The translations under genes were made by a program, and so were the position numbers. Shown here in pieces: positions 18,835 to 28,394 of a stretch of 64,000 nt of DNA. The notes under the pieces were generated by a model. The model was not told the DNA's origin. It made no database searches and saw nothing but the letters and a program-made list of their open reading frames with translations. How positions within the stretch are numbered: the stretch's first letter is position 1; each line of letters starts with the position of its first letter. Source of the stretch: an uncultured Prevotella sp. (GTDB lineage: Bacteria; Bacteroidota; Bacteroidia; Bacteroidales; Bacteroidaceae); the NCBI GenBank assembly GCA_900318395.1, contig ONKL01000002.1, forward strand, positions 33,030 to 97,029, given 5' to 3'.

Positions 18835-19860
18835 TTATCTCAGTTTTTTTAATTTACCAATGAACTTAACTATAAATAGGCACAAAATAGCAGGCAATCT
18901 CCCTATTGCATATAAGATAAAGTTCTTCAATCGCATTTGCCTAAAAGATATAATCTGTGTTATCGTTGCTGGATAGGACAAGATCGCCTTAATCTCTTGA
19001 TTGGACATCTTTGGTATAATTCTTTTCCTCTTCTCCAAGACATGAAATACCAGATAGAAATCCATCATGGCTATCACATAACATCGTTGAGGATAATACA
19101 CTTTATTATATATAAAGGATGATGGCTTTTTCAAATAGTCTATGGTTTTCACGTTCTGAAGGATTTCATCTTTAGGAATAACGCGTCTTTCCTGATAATG
19201 TGAAAGGGAATCTTCATGGCACAAGTATGAATACGTAATATCGGGGAGAAGCACAGCACTTGATATATAGGTGACCAAATCAAACGTAAAGACCAAATCC
19301 TCCCAATAATTCGTCTTGATAAAATGAAGATTATTACTACGCAAAAGAGAAGTCTTTACCAAATAATTGCAAGCAGAAGCTTGGATCCCAGAAAGCTTCC
19401 TATATGCATAAATAGCCAGTTTGTCTTCACCTATCAACTGTAAAGCAGGATATTGATATAGAATTCTCTTTCCTGATATTTCAATCTTCTCATAAGATCC
19501 GATAGCAATCTCTGCATCATATTGACGAATATTCTGCATCAATAAGGATATCGCATTTTCTGCCATCACATCGTCCGAATCCATGAAATACAAATAATCT
19601 CCTTGTGCTTCCCGAATAATATCATTACGAGATTCTGAAGCGCCGAGGTTGCCTATATGAGATATAATATGAATGTCACTCCCTCTTGGATGGGAATATT
19701 GTAATTTTCTAATAATATCCATCGAGCCATCCATACCACAGTCATCTATAACCAAGAATTCTATAGATGGATAAGATTGAGAAAGAACAGACCACATAGC
19801 CCGCTGAATATAATCAACAGACTGATAAACAGGAATACCTATGGTAACATCATATCTCAT
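18835..19860 (-). CDS. GT2 family glycosyltransferase
   Basis: 341 residues. YDVTIGIPVYQSVDYIQRA, VIDDCGMDGSMDII and YLYFMDSDDV (DXD near residue 95) define the GT-A domain; the C-terminus ends in a hydrophobic segment (about 315-333) followed by a basic tail, suggesting membrane association. Its ATG shares one base with the stop of the upstream GT4 gene (TAATG). A fragment of its 3' end is duplicated near 16.7 kb. Confidence 0.85.
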   Translation of the reverse strand: MRYDVTIGIPVYQSVDYIQRAMWSVLSQSYPSIEFLVIDDCGMDGSMDIIRKLQYSHPRGSDIHIISHIGNLGASESRNDIIREAQGDYLYFMDSDDVMAENAISLLMQNIRQYDAEIAIGSYEKIEISGKRILYQYPALQLIGEDKLAIYAYRKLSGIQASACNYLVKTSLLRSNNLHFIKTNYWEDLVFTFDLVTYISSAVLLPDITYSYLCHEDSLSHYQERRVIPKDEILQNVKTIDYLKKPSSFIYNKVYYPQRCYVIAMMDFYLVFHVLEKRKRIIPKMSNQEIKAILSYPATITQIISFRQMRLKNFILYAIGRLPAILCLFIVKFIGKLKKLR

Positions 19861-21017
19861 TAATTTGACATCATGTCATCAAACATTGTTCTCCACTTAT
19901 CTGCTACATCTTCAATAGCATAACGCCAAGAGGTAGTTTGAGCTGCCCCTCCAATTCTTTTTCGCAAATAATAGTCTTGCGTTAAACGCAATATCTGTTG
20001 AGCATATTCATCAACATCAAAAGCTTTAACAAGAATACCATCATACTCATTCGTAATAATATTTCTAGGGCCATTTTCACAATCAAAAGAAATGACTGGA
20101 AGACCACAAGCCATTGCTTCTATGATCACAAGACCAAAGCCCTCAAAGCGTGAAGGTAATACAAACAAAGAACTATTTAAATATTCTTCTTTCACATTCG
20201 AAAGGCTCCCATACAAATGGCAACGATGTTTATCTATCCCCATCTCATCAATTAAATGCTGATAAGGTTGTTGATCACCCATGCCATAAATATCTAAGCA
20301 CCAATCATTACATCTCTTTTCAACTTTTGCCCATGCCTGCAACAACAGATCGTTTCCTTTTTCGTATGCATAACGACCTATATTAATGATCCTCTTTGTA
20401 GAAAGGTTACTATTGGAATCTATTCTAAACGGTAACGGATCTGGTATTTTTATCACGTTGGAAAGCTCTGGCCAATCATTCTTTGCAGAATCAGTCAGGA
20501 CAACCATACGATCTAGAGCTTTTAAATGACGAAGAAGATCTCTCATCCAAAAAAAGGCAAAAACTCGTTTGAAGATATTTGAATCATTTTTTGTAAAGTT
20601 TCGATAATTTGAGCGGTTTACATGCAATTCCCCAATTTTTTTACTACCATCCTGAATAGAATTAATAAAATTGATTTCTCTCCTTAATACACTAATAGTA
20701 AAGTCAGGATGAATACGCATCAATTCTTTTGTCAACAACTTCCGATATCTCCGCTGCTTCTGAAAATACAGGTAGACCTTCTTTATAAATGAAACTTTCC
20801 ATAATTCTTCAAAGTCCAAATGAAGATTGACGACATGAACTTTAGGCGAGATCAAGAAGAAGCAATCCTTTCCATATCCTTCCGTCACAACGATTGTAAC
20901 ATCATATCCATAAACTTCAGCAAAATAGCTTGATTTGACAGAAACGACTCGTTCTACACCACCTGCCGAGTATATGGCAGGAGCACAATATACAATCTTA
21001 TATTGGTGGCAATTCAT
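19860..21017 (-). CDS. GT4 family glycosyltransferase, first gene of leftward operon
   Basis: 385 residues, GT-B. IYSAGGVERVVSVKSSYFAEV at the N-terminus, IINIGRYAYEKGNDLLLQA (about 205) and FEGFGLVIIEAMACGLP (E-x7-E, about 296). It is preceded by a minus-strand -7 box at 21043-21050 and is followed, with tiny gaps or overlaps, by genes down to 11009, so it heads a run that also includes one pseudogene. Role: sugar transfer in the surface polysaccharide. Confidence 0.85.
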   Translation of the reverse strand: MNCHQYKIVYCAPAIYSAGGVERVVSVKSSYFAEVYGYDVTIVVTEGYGKDCFFLISPKVHVVNLHLDFEELWKVSFIKKVYLYFQKQRRYRKLLTKELMRIHPDFTISVLRREINFINSIQDGSKKIGELHVNRSNYRNFTKNDSNIFKRVFAFFWMRDLLRHLKALDRMVVLTDSAKNDWPELSNVIKIPDPLPFRIDSNSNLSTKRIINIGRYAYEKGNDLLLQAWAKVEKRCNDWCLDIYGMGDQQPYQHLIDEMGIDKHRCHLYGSLSNVKEEYLNSSLFVLPSRFEGFGLVIIEAMACGLPVISFDCENGPRNIITNEYDGILVKAFDVDEYAQQILRLTQDYYLRKRIGGAAQTTSWRYAIEDVADKWRTMFDDMMSN

Positions 21018-21042
21018 TTATCTTGGCTCTTTGTTTTGATTG

Positions 21043-21050
21043 CAAATATA
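21043..21050 (-). promoter_or_regulatory. -7 box of the leftward glycosyltransferase operon
   Basis: TATATTTG on the minus strand, 25 nt upstream of the ATG at 21017. The divergent gene at 21144 has a weaker box (TTACCTTAG region, 21113-21120), so one 126-bp spacer serves both directions. Confidence 0.55.
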
Positions 21051-21143
21051 CTATTTTTATTCGAAAAGAACAAAAAATAATGTAAAAATTTGGATGATTA
21101 TAAAAAAATAGTTACCTTAGCACACAATTTAAGATAATTGCTA

Positions 21144-22259
21144 ATGAAGAAAACATTGTTCCTGATTTTCCATGGATTTGATCCAAACAATGGAATCAGT
21201 CAGAAGATATCCTATCAAACGGATGCCATTAGGGCATGCGGAATGGAAGTACATCTGTGCTATATGAAAGAGGATCTTTCTAAGCAAAGGCTTGTTGATG
21301 GGACAATGATTGCTGATTATGGAACCGGTACTCTTAGCAAAATCAAAAAGAGAACAGAGTTCTCATCAATTAGCAAATATGCTGTAAGGAATCATATCGA
21401 TTTGGTATATATTCGTTCTAATCACAATGCTAATCCTTTTACAATTTGGATGGTTAAACGAATGAAAAGAGCTGGAATGAAAGTAGTTATGGAAATTCCG
21501 ACTTACCCATACGATTCTGAATACCATGCACAAGGCATGGATAGACAAATCTTTCAAGATAAATTATTCAGGAAGTGTTTAGCAAAACAATTAGATGCTA
21601 TAGTAACTTTCTCTGACGCTGACCAGATCTTTGGACAAAAAACAATTCGAATCTCAAATGGTATAGATTTCAACAGTATAAAGATAAAGACAACTCACAA
21701 TAGCATCTCAAATGAACTTAACTTAATAGGAGTTGCAGAAATCCATCCTTGGCACGGTTTCGATAGAGTTATCAAAGGGTTAGCAGCATATTACTCAAAA
21801 CCACAAGCTATTAATGTTATGTTTCATATTGTAGGTTATTTCTTTTTTGATGAAGACGAAAGACAATTCCGAAAGATGATTTCGGATTATCATCTCGAGC
21901 GATACGTTATTCTTTATGGAAAAAGACATGGTACAGAATTGGATGAACTATTTGACAAGTGCAACTTTGGGATAGGAAGTTTAGGACGGCATCGTGTTGG
22001 TATTCAAAAAATCAAAACACTCAAAAACAGAGAATATGCTGCCAGAGGCATTCCATTTGTCTATTCTGAGACTGATAGTGATTTCGACAAAATGCCGTAT
22101 GTTCTAAAAGTACCAGCGGATGAATCAGCCATCAACATTAATGATATCATTGATTTCTATCGAAAACAAAGTATGTCTCCTTTAGAAATAAGAGAGTCTA
22201 TTAAGAATCTATCTTGGGAGAATCAAATGAGAATCGTATTAAAAGAGGTATTTGGATGA
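21144..22259 (+). CDS. GT4-like glycosyltransferase, atypical C-terminal domain
   Basis: 371 residues from the ATG at 21144 (an in-frame TTG at 21138 is less likely). The layout is that of a GT-B enzyme: FHGFDPNNGISQKISYQTDAIRACG, then TIRISNGIDF and ELNLIGVAEIHPWHGFDRVI at the domain border. The usual E-x7-E donor motif is missing; the equivalent place reads GIGSLGRHRVGIQKIKTLKNREYAARGIP. Similar atypical GT4 proteins occur in Bacteroidota polysaccharide loci. It overlaps the next gene by 4 nt (ATGA). A sugar-transfer role is likely but the mechanism may differ from its neighbours. Confidence 0.7.
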   Translation: MKKTLFLIFHGFDPNNGISQKISYQTDAIRACGMEVHLCYMKEDLSKQRLVDGTMIADYGTGTLSKIKKRTEFSSISKYAVRNHIDLVYIRSNHNANPFTIWMVKRMKRAGMKVVMEIPTYPYDSEYHAQGMDRQIFQDKLFRKCLAKQLDAIVTFSDADQIFGQKTIRISNGIDFNSIKIKTTHNSISNELNLIGVAEIHPWHGFDRVIKGLAAYYSKPQAINVMFHIVGYFFFDEDERQFRKMISDYHLERYVILYGKRHGTELDELFDKCNFGIGSLGRHRVGIQKIKTLKNREYAARGIPFVYSETDSDFDKMPYVLKVPADESAININDIIDFYRKQSMSPLEIRESIKNLSWENQMRIVLKEVFG

Positions 22260-23431
22260 GAAAAAGAATTTGTTTCCTAGTTGATAGCATTTTCAGTGTT
22301 GGTGGAGTTCAAAGAGTAACCGCAGTGATTGCCAAGGAATTGGCAAAAGGCTATGATGTTACTATTGTGACTTTCGACAATGAATCCGACAAGAACACTC
22401 TACTATTTGGACTCAATGAAGCCCCCATACAATATCGTTTCTTTTCTTATCCATCAATAGGATATCTTCACAATAAAATTTGCAAGGCATATAGTGGGTT
22501 ATATCAAAAATATCGTTTCCAATCTAAATTTGCTTCAAATCTTTATAGCTATAGCTCCTTTCCTTCCACATTGAGGAAAGCACTTGCAGAAGAGCTAAAG
22601 AAAGGGGAATATGATATCATCATCGGTGTGCATGCTCCATTAGCAGGTCGTCTTGCGACCATCAAGCCTCATCTTCAAAAAGTAAGAACCATTGGATGGA
22701 TACATAATTCATTTGATGCACTATTTGGCGAAGGGTTTATTTACATTGGAGCAGCCAGGAAAAGACATTATGTATATCAGTTCAAGAAATTAAATAATGT
22801 CGTATTGCTCTCGCATCACGATGCAAACAGTTATCATGAATATGATCCTCTATTCAAACCAACTGTTATTCATAACCCTTTGACCTTGCAACCAGGAGCG
22901 CTATCAACAGACCATTCTAATCGCTTCTTGGCTGTTGGGCGTTTCTCGCGAAAGCACAAAGGATTTGATCTGCTCATCAAAGCCTTTCATATCTTTTGCA
23001 AAAAAAACAATGAATGGAAATTGGATATTGTAGGAGAAGGTAAAGAAGAAGAGTTATACAGATCATTGATTGAGAAATATCACTTAGAGAATAGAGTATT
23101 TATCCATCCGTTTACTAACAACATCCAAGAGTATTATTCAAGAGCACAAATCTATGTGTTGAGTTCCAGATGGGAAGGCTTCGGGCTTGTACTTGTGGAG
23201 GCAATGGCTCATGGATTGCCTATAGTATCATCAGACTTGCCGACCAGTAAGGAAATCATGGGTGATTTTGCGCTCTACTTTAAGAATGGGGATATTAATG
23301 AGCTAGCACAGAGATTAGAAGATGCCACACATCTTGATTGGCAAAAGAAGTCAAAGGAGGCATTGGAAATTGCCAAACGTTTCGACATAAAAAAAATCAT
23401 TGAACAGTGGAAGCAGCTGATTGAATCATAA
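22256..23431 (+). CDS. GT4 family glycosyltransferase
   Basis: 391 residues from the ATG at 22256 inside the upstream stop codon. FLVDSIFSVGGVQRVTAVIAK, FLAVGRFSRKHKGFDLLIKA (about 222) and WEGFGLVLVEAMAHGLP (E-x7-E, about 306) are GT4 hallmarks. Sequence VIHNPLTL before the C-terminal domain fits the interdomain linker. Co-transcribed with the gene at 21144. Confidence 0.85.
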   Translation: MRKRICFLVDSIFSVGGVQRVTAVIAKELAKGYDVTIVTFDNESDKNTLLFGLNEAPIQYRFFSYPSIGYLHNKICKAYSGLYQKYRFQSKFASNLYSYSSFPSTLRKALAEELKKGEYDIIIGVHAPLAGRLATIKPHLQKVRTIGWIHNSFDALFGEGFIYIGAARKRHYVYQFKKLNNVVLLSHHDANSYHEYDPLFKPTVIHNPLTLQPGALSTDHSNRFLAVGRFSRKHKGFDLLIKAFHIFCKKNNEWKLDIVGEGKEEELYRSLIEKYHLENRVFIHPFTNNIQEYYSRAQIYVLSSRWEGFGLVLVEAMAHGLPIVSSDLPTSKEIMGDFALYFKNGDINELAQRLEDATHLDWQKKSKEALEIAKRFDIKKIIEQWKQLIES

Positions 23432-23468
23432 AATGCGGATAAAATTTGGAATTATACAAAATTATTCG

Positions 23469-23476
23469 TACTTTTG
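23469..23476 (+). promoter_or_regulatory. -7 box for the acetyltransferase/GT4 pair
   Basis: TACTTTTG matches TAnnTTTG; 21 nt upstream of the ATG at 23498. Confidence 0.6.
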
Positions 23477-23497
23477 TGGTCATAAATGTGAAATGGG

Positions 23498-24088
23498 ATG
23501 AATAGCGAAGCCCTCAGAGAGAGGTTCAAGAACAATCCGAAGTGGAAGAAGTTCTTTGACTGGATGATTATGAACCAAGTGGAGACAAGACCACGATGGT
23601 TCATCAGATTGTTGGCGCCATTGTACCAGCATCGGGGGAAGCATTCGGTTATTCATCGCTCTGCTCGGATGGATACACCTCCGTATCGAACATTCTCTTT
23701 GGGCGATTATTCGGTTGTGGAATCGTTTGCCTGCATCAATAATGCGGTGGGCGATGTGATCATCGGCGACTACACCCGAGTGGGACTGCACAATACTATC
23801 ATCGGCCCTGTGACTATTGGCCATCATGTGAATCTGGCACAGGGGATTACTGTGACGGCGCTGAATCATAATTTTGAGAATCCTGACAGGAGAATCGATG
23901 AGCAAGGAGTTTCGACAAAACCTGTCACCATCGGCAATGACATCTGGATTGGTGCGAATGCCGTTATTCTGCCAGGGGTCACTATCGGGGAGCATTCTGT
24001 GGTTGCCGCAGGAGCCGTTGTTACTAAGGATGTGCCACCCCACTCGCTCGTGGCTGGGGTGCCTGCAAAAATCATCAAGCAGATATGA
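23498..24088 (+). CDS. Hexapeptide-repeat O-acetyltransferase
   Basis: 196 residues. From about residue 60 on, the left-handed beta-helix pattern is evident ([55 protein letters not shown]), ending in the [11 protein letters not shown] cap seen in LacA/NodL/WcaF-type acetyltransferases. [13 protein letters not shown] supplies the catalytic-type histidine. It acetylates sugars with acetyl-CoA in the cytoplasm. The GT4 gene behind it starts inside its stop region (4-nt overlap), so the acetylated sugar is probably part of the same glycan. Confidence 0.85.
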   Translation: MNSEALRERFKNNPKWKKFFDWMIMNQVETRPRWFIRLLAPLYQHRGKHSVIHRSARMDTPPYRTFSLGDYSVVESFACINNAVGDVIIGDYTRVGLHNTIIGPVTIGHHVNLAQGITVTALNHNFENPDRRIDEQGVSTKPVTIGNDIWIGANAVILPGVTIGEHSVVAAGAVVTKDVPPHSLVAGVPAKIIKQI

Positions 24089-25221
24089 GAATAGGAATTG
24101 AAGCTCAAAGAATCTTCCGCAAGAATAAGCACGGCATGGACTATGTGGTGCTGCAGGAGATTCGTGAACTTCAGAAGATAGATACAAGGAATGAATACTT
24201 CGTGTTCGTTGCTCCAGGTGACGATAGATGTCTGGAGGATACCCAGAATGTGCACATTCTGGAAATAGGTGGTGACTTCTATCCGCTTTGGGAGCAGGTA
24301 ACTCTTCTGAAAGCTGCCAACGAACTGAATCTGGACATGCTTCACTGCACGAGTAACACAGCCCCCATCCGTTGTAAGATTCCACTCATCCTGACTTTGC
24401 ATGACATTATCTTCCTGGAACCAAGAGACAAAGCCAACAAATCGTTCTACCAGAATATGGGCTGGTTTTATCGCAGACTTGTTGTTCCACGCATCCTCAA
24501 GAAATGCAAGCGTATCATCACGGTCTCGAACTTCGAGAAAAACAATATCATGTCGAAGTTGGATTTACCACAAGGCAAAATCGCGATGATTTACAATGGC
24601 TACAACGAATGGTTCAAACCTCTAGACGACACCGAACAGATATACAAAAAGTATATCGACTCATCAGGCTATTTCTTCTTCCTTGGCAATACTGATCCCA
24701 AGAAGAACACGGAACGGACACTCGTTGCCTACTCGAAATACCTGGAGAAATCGGAGATGAAGCGTCAACTCTTGATGGCAGATCTCGACAAGTCGTTCCT
24801 AAGCAGTATTATCGAGAGAAACCACATTGAGAACATCCTCCCTCAGATCGTGATGCCAGGCTATATCGTAAACAAAGATCTACCTTATATATATAATAAT
24901 GCTTTCGCCTTCCTCTACACCTCGCTGAGGGAGAGCTTTGGCATTCCACTATTGGAGGCTATGGCCTGCGGAACACCAGTCATTACCTCCAACACTTCTT
25001 CGATGCCAGAAATCGGAGGCCCAGAGGCTATCCTGATTAATCCGGAAGACCCTGACGAAATAGCGGAAAAGATGTTGCAGTTAGAAAAAGATGAGGCATT
25101 ATATCAGCGACAGAAAAAGATCGGTCCCATACGGGCGAAATGCTTCTCTTGGCAACAGACAGCTGAGCATTTGCTGGATCTTTACGAGAGCATCTACAAA
25201 CGTAATGCTTCAAGAAAATAA
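24085..25221 (+). CDS. GT4 family glycosyltransferase
   Basis: 378 residues. The N-terminal domain shows [20 protein letters not shown], the C-terminal domain [17 protein letters not shown] (about 196) and [17 protein letters not shown] with E-x7-E (about 288). The GNTDPKKN loop is typical of the mannosyltransferase-like GT4 group (WbaZ/MtfA), but the substrate remains unproven. It ends the polysaccharide locus and overlaps the convergent small gene by 12 nt. Confidence 0.85.
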   Translation: MRIGIEAQRIFRKNKHGMDYVVLQEIRELQKIDTRNEYFVFVAPGDDRCLEDTQNVHILEIGGDFYPLWEQVTLLKAANELNLDMLHCTSNTAPIRCKIPLILTLHDIIFLEPRDKANKSFYQNMGWFYRRLVVPRILKKCKRIITVSNFEKNNIMSKLDLPQGKIAMIYNGYNEWFKPLDDTEQIYKKYIDSSGYFFFLGNTDPKKNTERTLVAYSKYLEKSEMKRQLLMADLDKSFLSSIIERNHIENILPQIVMPGYIVNKDLPYIYNNAFAFLYTSLRESFGIPLLEAMACGTPVITSNTSSMPEIGGPEAILINPEDPDEIAEKMLQLEKDEALYQRQKKIGPIRAKCFSWQQTAEHLLDLYESIYKRNASRK

Positions 25222-25548
25222 ATCAAGAGAGAGGTCGACGGCGGGCTTCTCTTCTTTTTCTTCTGTCTGACGAGACTCGCGGAATTCGATGATTAACTGG
25301 CGGGCATCGGCATTATGCTGGGTGTTCAGACGATAACAGCCACGCTGACCTGTGGACTCGATCAAAGAGAGATCAGACTTGGAGTTTTTCAATAAGTATT
25401 GCTGGACGTAGGTACGGATTTCTTCGAAATCAGGGGTATAAAACAGACTTACATTCTGGTTGAAAATATGCTTGGACATCTGCTGAACACTGATGCCCTT
25501 CTCCCCCACCTCAATGAGTATCTGTAATATCTGCTTGTCGTAAGTCAT
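25210..25548 (-). CDS. Conserved-looking small protein of unknown function
   Basis: 112 residues, not recognised. Its first half (KQILQILIEVGEKGISVQQMSKHIFNQ) reads like a winged-helix/HTH opening with a helix-turn-helix around residues 8-30, and the tail is acidic and low complexity ([18 protein letters not shown]). The start ATG lies only 10 nt downstream of a strong hairpin terminator for the gene upstream, so expression would depend on read-through or on an undetected promoter. A DNA-binding role is a guess from the helix pattern. Confidence 0.6.
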   Translation of the reverse strand: MTYDKQILQILIEVGEKGISVQQMSKHIFNQNVSLFYTPDFEEIRTYVQQYLLKNSKSDLSLIESTGQRGCYRLNTQHNADARQLIIEFRESRQTEEKEEKPAVDLSLDLFS

Positions 25549-25557
25549 TGGAGAAAA

Positions 25558-25586
25558 AAAGGTCGGTAAAGTGCTTACCGACCTTT
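25558..25586 (-). terminator. Intrinsic terminator after the winged-helix gene
   Basis: AAAGGTCGGTAA and TTACCGACCTTT form a 12-bp stem with a 5-nt centre; on the minus strand it is followed by a run of T (TTTTTTT). It lies 22 nt downstream of the stop of the gene at 25608-25919. Confidence 0.8.
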
Positions 25587-25607
25587 TCTATTATTCGTTA
25601 AATTGTC

Positions 25608-25919
25608 TTATGCCAATGTAACTTTCTCGCCATCGTTAACGAGCTTGCCCTCCTTGAAGAGCCAACCCAGACCGAGAAGAGTCTCCTCCTCAGAAATCTT
25701 TGCAGCCTTAGCAATCTCATTTACTGCGAGAGCCTTACCAGCTGCTGCGAGTGCCTGATATACATCTCCTGCCTTGAAACCTGCGTTCTCAGCGTTTACA
25801 GCGAATACAGACTTTGCAGCTGCCTTAGGAGCGGCGGCCTTCTTTACGGTTGTGGTTTTCTTAGCTGCGGCTGCCTTTGTCTCAGTAGCCTTCTTAGCTG
25901 TTGCTTTCTTTTCTGCCAT
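25608..25919 (-). CDS. Lys/Ala-rich winged-helix DNA-binding protein
   Basis: 103 residues. Residues 1-38 are a histone-H1-like basic tail made of KKA/AKK repeats, which should bind DNA without sequence preference. Residues about 43-103 form a compact winged helix (AGDVYQALAAAGKALAVNEIAKAAKISEEETLLGLGWLFKEGKL...), like the PF10771/DUF2582 family. It is likely an abundant nucleoid-associated protein. It has its own -7 box (25978-25985) and terminator, so it is monocistronic. Confidence 0.8.
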   Translation of the reverse strand: MAEKKATAKKATETKAAAAKKTTTVKKAAAPKAAAKSVFAVNAENAGFKAGDVYQALAAAGKALAVNEIAKAAKISEEETLLGLGWLFKEGKLVNDGEKVTLA

Positions 25920-25977
25920 AGTTCTTATAAAATTAATACTCTTATTGAAGTTTAATGTCTTATTTTATTTTCGAGTG

Positions 25978-25985
25978 CAAAATTA
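25978..25985 (-). promoter_or_regulatory. -7 box for the winged-helix gene
   Basis: TAATTTTG on the minus strand, 58 nt upstream of the ATG at 25919. Confidence 0.6.
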
Positions 25986-26040
25986 ACACTTATTATTCAG
26001 ACAAGTTATTTATATTTAAGTATTTTTGGCAAAATGTCAA

Positions 26041-27801
26041 TTATTCTTGATGTAAGTCAATGCGCAACTGAAGTTCTTCAAGTTGTTTCGGGTCTAACTC
26101 ACCAGGGGCATCCAACATCACATCGCGACCACTATTATTCTTCGGGAATGCAATGCAATCACGAATGCTGTCGAGACCTGCCATCAACGACACGAAACGA
26201 TCGAGACCAAAGGCCAGACCTGCGTGAGGAGGTGCACCATACTTGAAGGCATTGATGAGGAAGCCGAACTGAGCCATTGCTCTCTCGGGTGTGAAACCAA
26301 GAATCTGGAACATCTTCTCCTGCAACTTGCCATCGTGGATACGGAGGGAACCGCCACCAACCTCGACTCCATTGCAGACAAAATCGTAAGCGACGGCACG
26401 CACTTTTTCTGGGGCAGTATCCAACAGAGGGATATCATCGGGATTTGGCATCGTAAATGGATGGTGGGTAGCCATCAGGCGCTGCTCCTCATCACTCCAC
26501 TCAAAGAGTGGGAAGTCGACAATCCACAGACATACGAAGTTGTCCTTATCACGAAGACCGAGACGATCGCCCATCTCCAGACGAAGCGTACAGAGCTGGA
26601 CACGCGTCTTATTGGCATTGTCGCCAGAAAGGATCAGCACGAGGTCGCCATCCTTGGCACCTGTTGCTTCCTTAACCTTTGCCCAGACCTCAGGCGTATA
26701 GAACTTATCGATGCTGGACTTAACTGTACCATCCTCATTGAACTTGACATATACCAAGCCCTTGGCACCTACCTGAGGACGCTTGACGAACTCGGTCAAT
26801 TCATCGAGTTGCTTACGGGAATAGTTGGCACAACCAGGCACACAGATACCACCGATATAGTTAGCATCATTGAATACAGGGAAAGTTCCAGTACCCTTCA
26901 GCTGATCCATCAGCTCGACGAACTCCATGCCGAAACGAAGATCGGGCTTATCTGATCCGAAGCGACGCATGGCCTCATGCCAAGTCATACGCTGCAGAGG
27001 GGGAAGTTCCACACCACGCACCTCTTTAAACAGATGGCGGGCCATATCCTCGAAGAGCTGCAGCACATCTTCCTGTTCAACAAACGACATCTCACAGTCG
27101 ATCTGCGTAAACTCAGGCTGACGGTCTGCACGAAGATCCTCATCACGGAAACACTTGGCAATCTGGAAGTAACGGTCGAAACCTGACACCATCAGCAACT
27201 GCTTCAAGGTCTGAGGAGACTGAGGCAACGCATAGAACTGTCCTGGATTCATACGAGAAGGCACCACAAAGTCGCGTGCTCCCTCAGGAGTTGAACCAAT
27301 CAGGATAGGAGTCTCTACCTCGATGAAATCCTTAGCATCGAGGAAGTTACGAATCAGGATGGTCATACGGTGACGCAGTTCAAGATTCTTACGAACTGCA
27401 GCACGACGAAGATCGAGATAACGATATTTCATGCGGATATCATCGCCGCCATCAGTATTATCTTCAATCGTAAATGGAGGTGTGAGACTCTCGCTGAGAA
27501 TATTCAGTTCTTTAACCAGAATTTCAATGTCACCTGTTGGCATCTTGGGGTTCTTGCTCTGACGCTCACTTACTTCACCCTTTACCTGAATACAGAACTC
27601 ACGTCCGAGTTTATTAGCACGCTCACAAAGTTCTGCATCGTCGGCCTCGTTGAAGACCAACTGTGTCAAACCATAACGGTCGCGCAGATCGACGAAGGTC
27701 ATACCTCCCATCTTGCGACTGCGCTGTACCCATCCTGCCAGTGTTACCACACTGCCTGCATCCGAGAGACGAAGCTCTCCACAAGTCTTACTTCTATACA
27801 T
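26041..27801 (-). CDS. aspS: Aspartyl-tRNA synthetase
   Basis: 586 residues, the usual length of bacterial AspRS. It charges tRNA-Asp with aspartate in the cytoplasm. Visible parts: N-terminal anticodon-binding OB domain ([16 protein letters not shown]... [11 protein letters not shown]), class II motif 2 region [19 protein letters not shown] (about 215-235), the bacterial GAD insertion, [12 protein letters not shown] and motif 3 [15 protein letters not shown] (about 545). Start at [11 protein letters not shown], with a minus-strand -7 box (27830-27837) behind it. Confidence 0.97.
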   Translation of the reverse strand: MYRSKTCGELRLSDAGSVVTLAGWVQRSRKMGGMTFVDLRDRYGLTQLVFNEADDAELCERANKLGREFCIQVKGEVSERQSKNPKMPTGDIEILVKELNILSESLTPPFTIEDNTDGGDDIRMKYRYLDLRRAAVRKNLELRHRMTILIRNFLDAKDFIEVETPILIGSTPEGARDFVVPSRMNPGQFYALPQSPQTLKQLLMVSGFDRYFQIAKCFRDEDLRADRQPEFTQIDCEMSFVEQEDVLQLFEDMARHLFKEVRGVELPPLQRMTWHEAMRRFGSDKPDLRFGMEFVELMDQLKGTGTFPVFNDANYIGGICVPGCANYSRKQLDELTEFVKRPQVGAKGLVYVKFNEDGTVKSSIDKFYTPEVWAKVKEATGAKDGDLVLILSGDNANKTRVQLCTLRLEMGDRLGLRDKDNFVCLWIVDFPLFEWSDEEQRLMATHHPFTMPNPDDIPLLDTAPEKVRAVAYDFVCNGVEVGGGSLRIHDGKLQEKMFQILGFTPERAMAQFGFLINAFKYGAPPHAGLAFGLDRFVSLMAGLDSIRDCIAFPKNNSGRDVMLDAPGELDPKQLEELQLRIDLHQE

Positions 27802-27829
27802 ATTCTTATGTTTTTATCCTTTTGAGCTG

Positions 27830-27837
27830 CAAAATTA
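27830..27837 (-). promoter_or_regulatory. -7 box for aspS
   Basis: TAATTTTG on the minus strand, 28 nt upstream of the aspS ATG. Confidence 0.6.
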
Positions 27838-27894
27838 CACAAAATATTAATAAAAAAAGATGAAAAACTAAAAATAATGTTTGATTAGCCACAT

Positions 27895-27926
27895 TTTTCA
27901 CTTTTCACTTTTCACTTTTCACTTCT
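27895..27926. repeat. CACTTTT micro-repeat
   Basis: Four tandem copies of TTTTCAC between aspS and the DUF1573 gene. The same unit occurs, reverse-complemented, at 29605-29630 upstream of the DUF3078 gene, and variants lie inside two coding regions (9842-9874, 58165-58198). Confidence 0.6.
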
Positions 27927-27932
27927 TTTTAG

Positions 27933-27940
27933 TATCTTTG
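27933..27940 (+). promoter_or_regulatory. -7 box for the DUF1573 gene
   Basis: TATCTTTG, 30 nt upstream of the ATG at 27971. Confidence 0.6.
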
Positions 27941-27970
27941 CCACGATTTTTCATTTAAACAACAAAAACG

Positions 27971-28357
27971 ATGAAGAAAATTGTGATTATGACCCTGATG
28001 CTGATGTGCGGATTGACGGCTGCACTAGCACAGAAACCTGCAGAGATTAAGTTCGATAAACTCACACACGATTTCGGAACTTTCTCTGAAAAGAACCCCG
28101 TAGTTTCGTATACCTTCACTTATACCAACGTAGGTGAACAGCCTCTTGTCATCAATCAGGCTGTTGCCAGTTGCGGCTGTACGGTTCCTGAATACACCAA
28201 GACACCTATCCAGCCAGGAGAGAAGGGTGAGATTAAGGTGACCTATAATGGAACTGGCAAATTCCCAGGTCACTTCAAGAAATCGATTACTGTCAGGACC
28301 AACGGAGCTGTTGAGATGACCAGACTCTACATCGAAGGAGATATGACAGAACAATAA
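27971..28357 (+). CDS. DUF1573 secreted protein
   Basis: 128 residues with a signal peptide (KKIVIMTLMLMCGLTAALAQ). The mature part is a single Ig-like DUF1573 domain: FDKLTHDFGTFSE, VSYTFTYTNVGEQPLVI, ASCGCTVPEY and PGEKGEIKVTYN. Family members are common in Bacteroidota periplasm and outer membrane and have no established activity. Monocistronic: own promoter and a bidirectional terminator right behind it. Confidence 0.85.
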   Translation: MKKIVIMTLMLMCGLTAALAQKPAEIKFDKLTHDFGTFSEKNPVVSYTFTYTNVGEQPLVINQAVASCGCTVPEYTKTPIQPGEKGEIKVTYNGTGKFPGHFKKSITVRTNGAVEMTRLYIEGDMTEQ

Positions 28358-28360
28358 CTG

Positions 28361-28390
28361 AAAAAGACTCGCTTGCGGCGAGTCTTTTTT
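28361..28390. terminator. Bidirectional terminator
   Basis: AAAAAGACTCGC and GCGAGTCTTTTTT form a long stem with a short TTGCG centre, with T runs on both strands. It separates the convergent DUF1573 and DUF3078 genes. Confidence 0.85.
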
Positions 28391-28394
28391 CTTT

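Noticed and set aside
26224-26955. 243-codon plus-strand frame inside aspS
   Set aside because: Shadow of the aspS reading frame, no domain.
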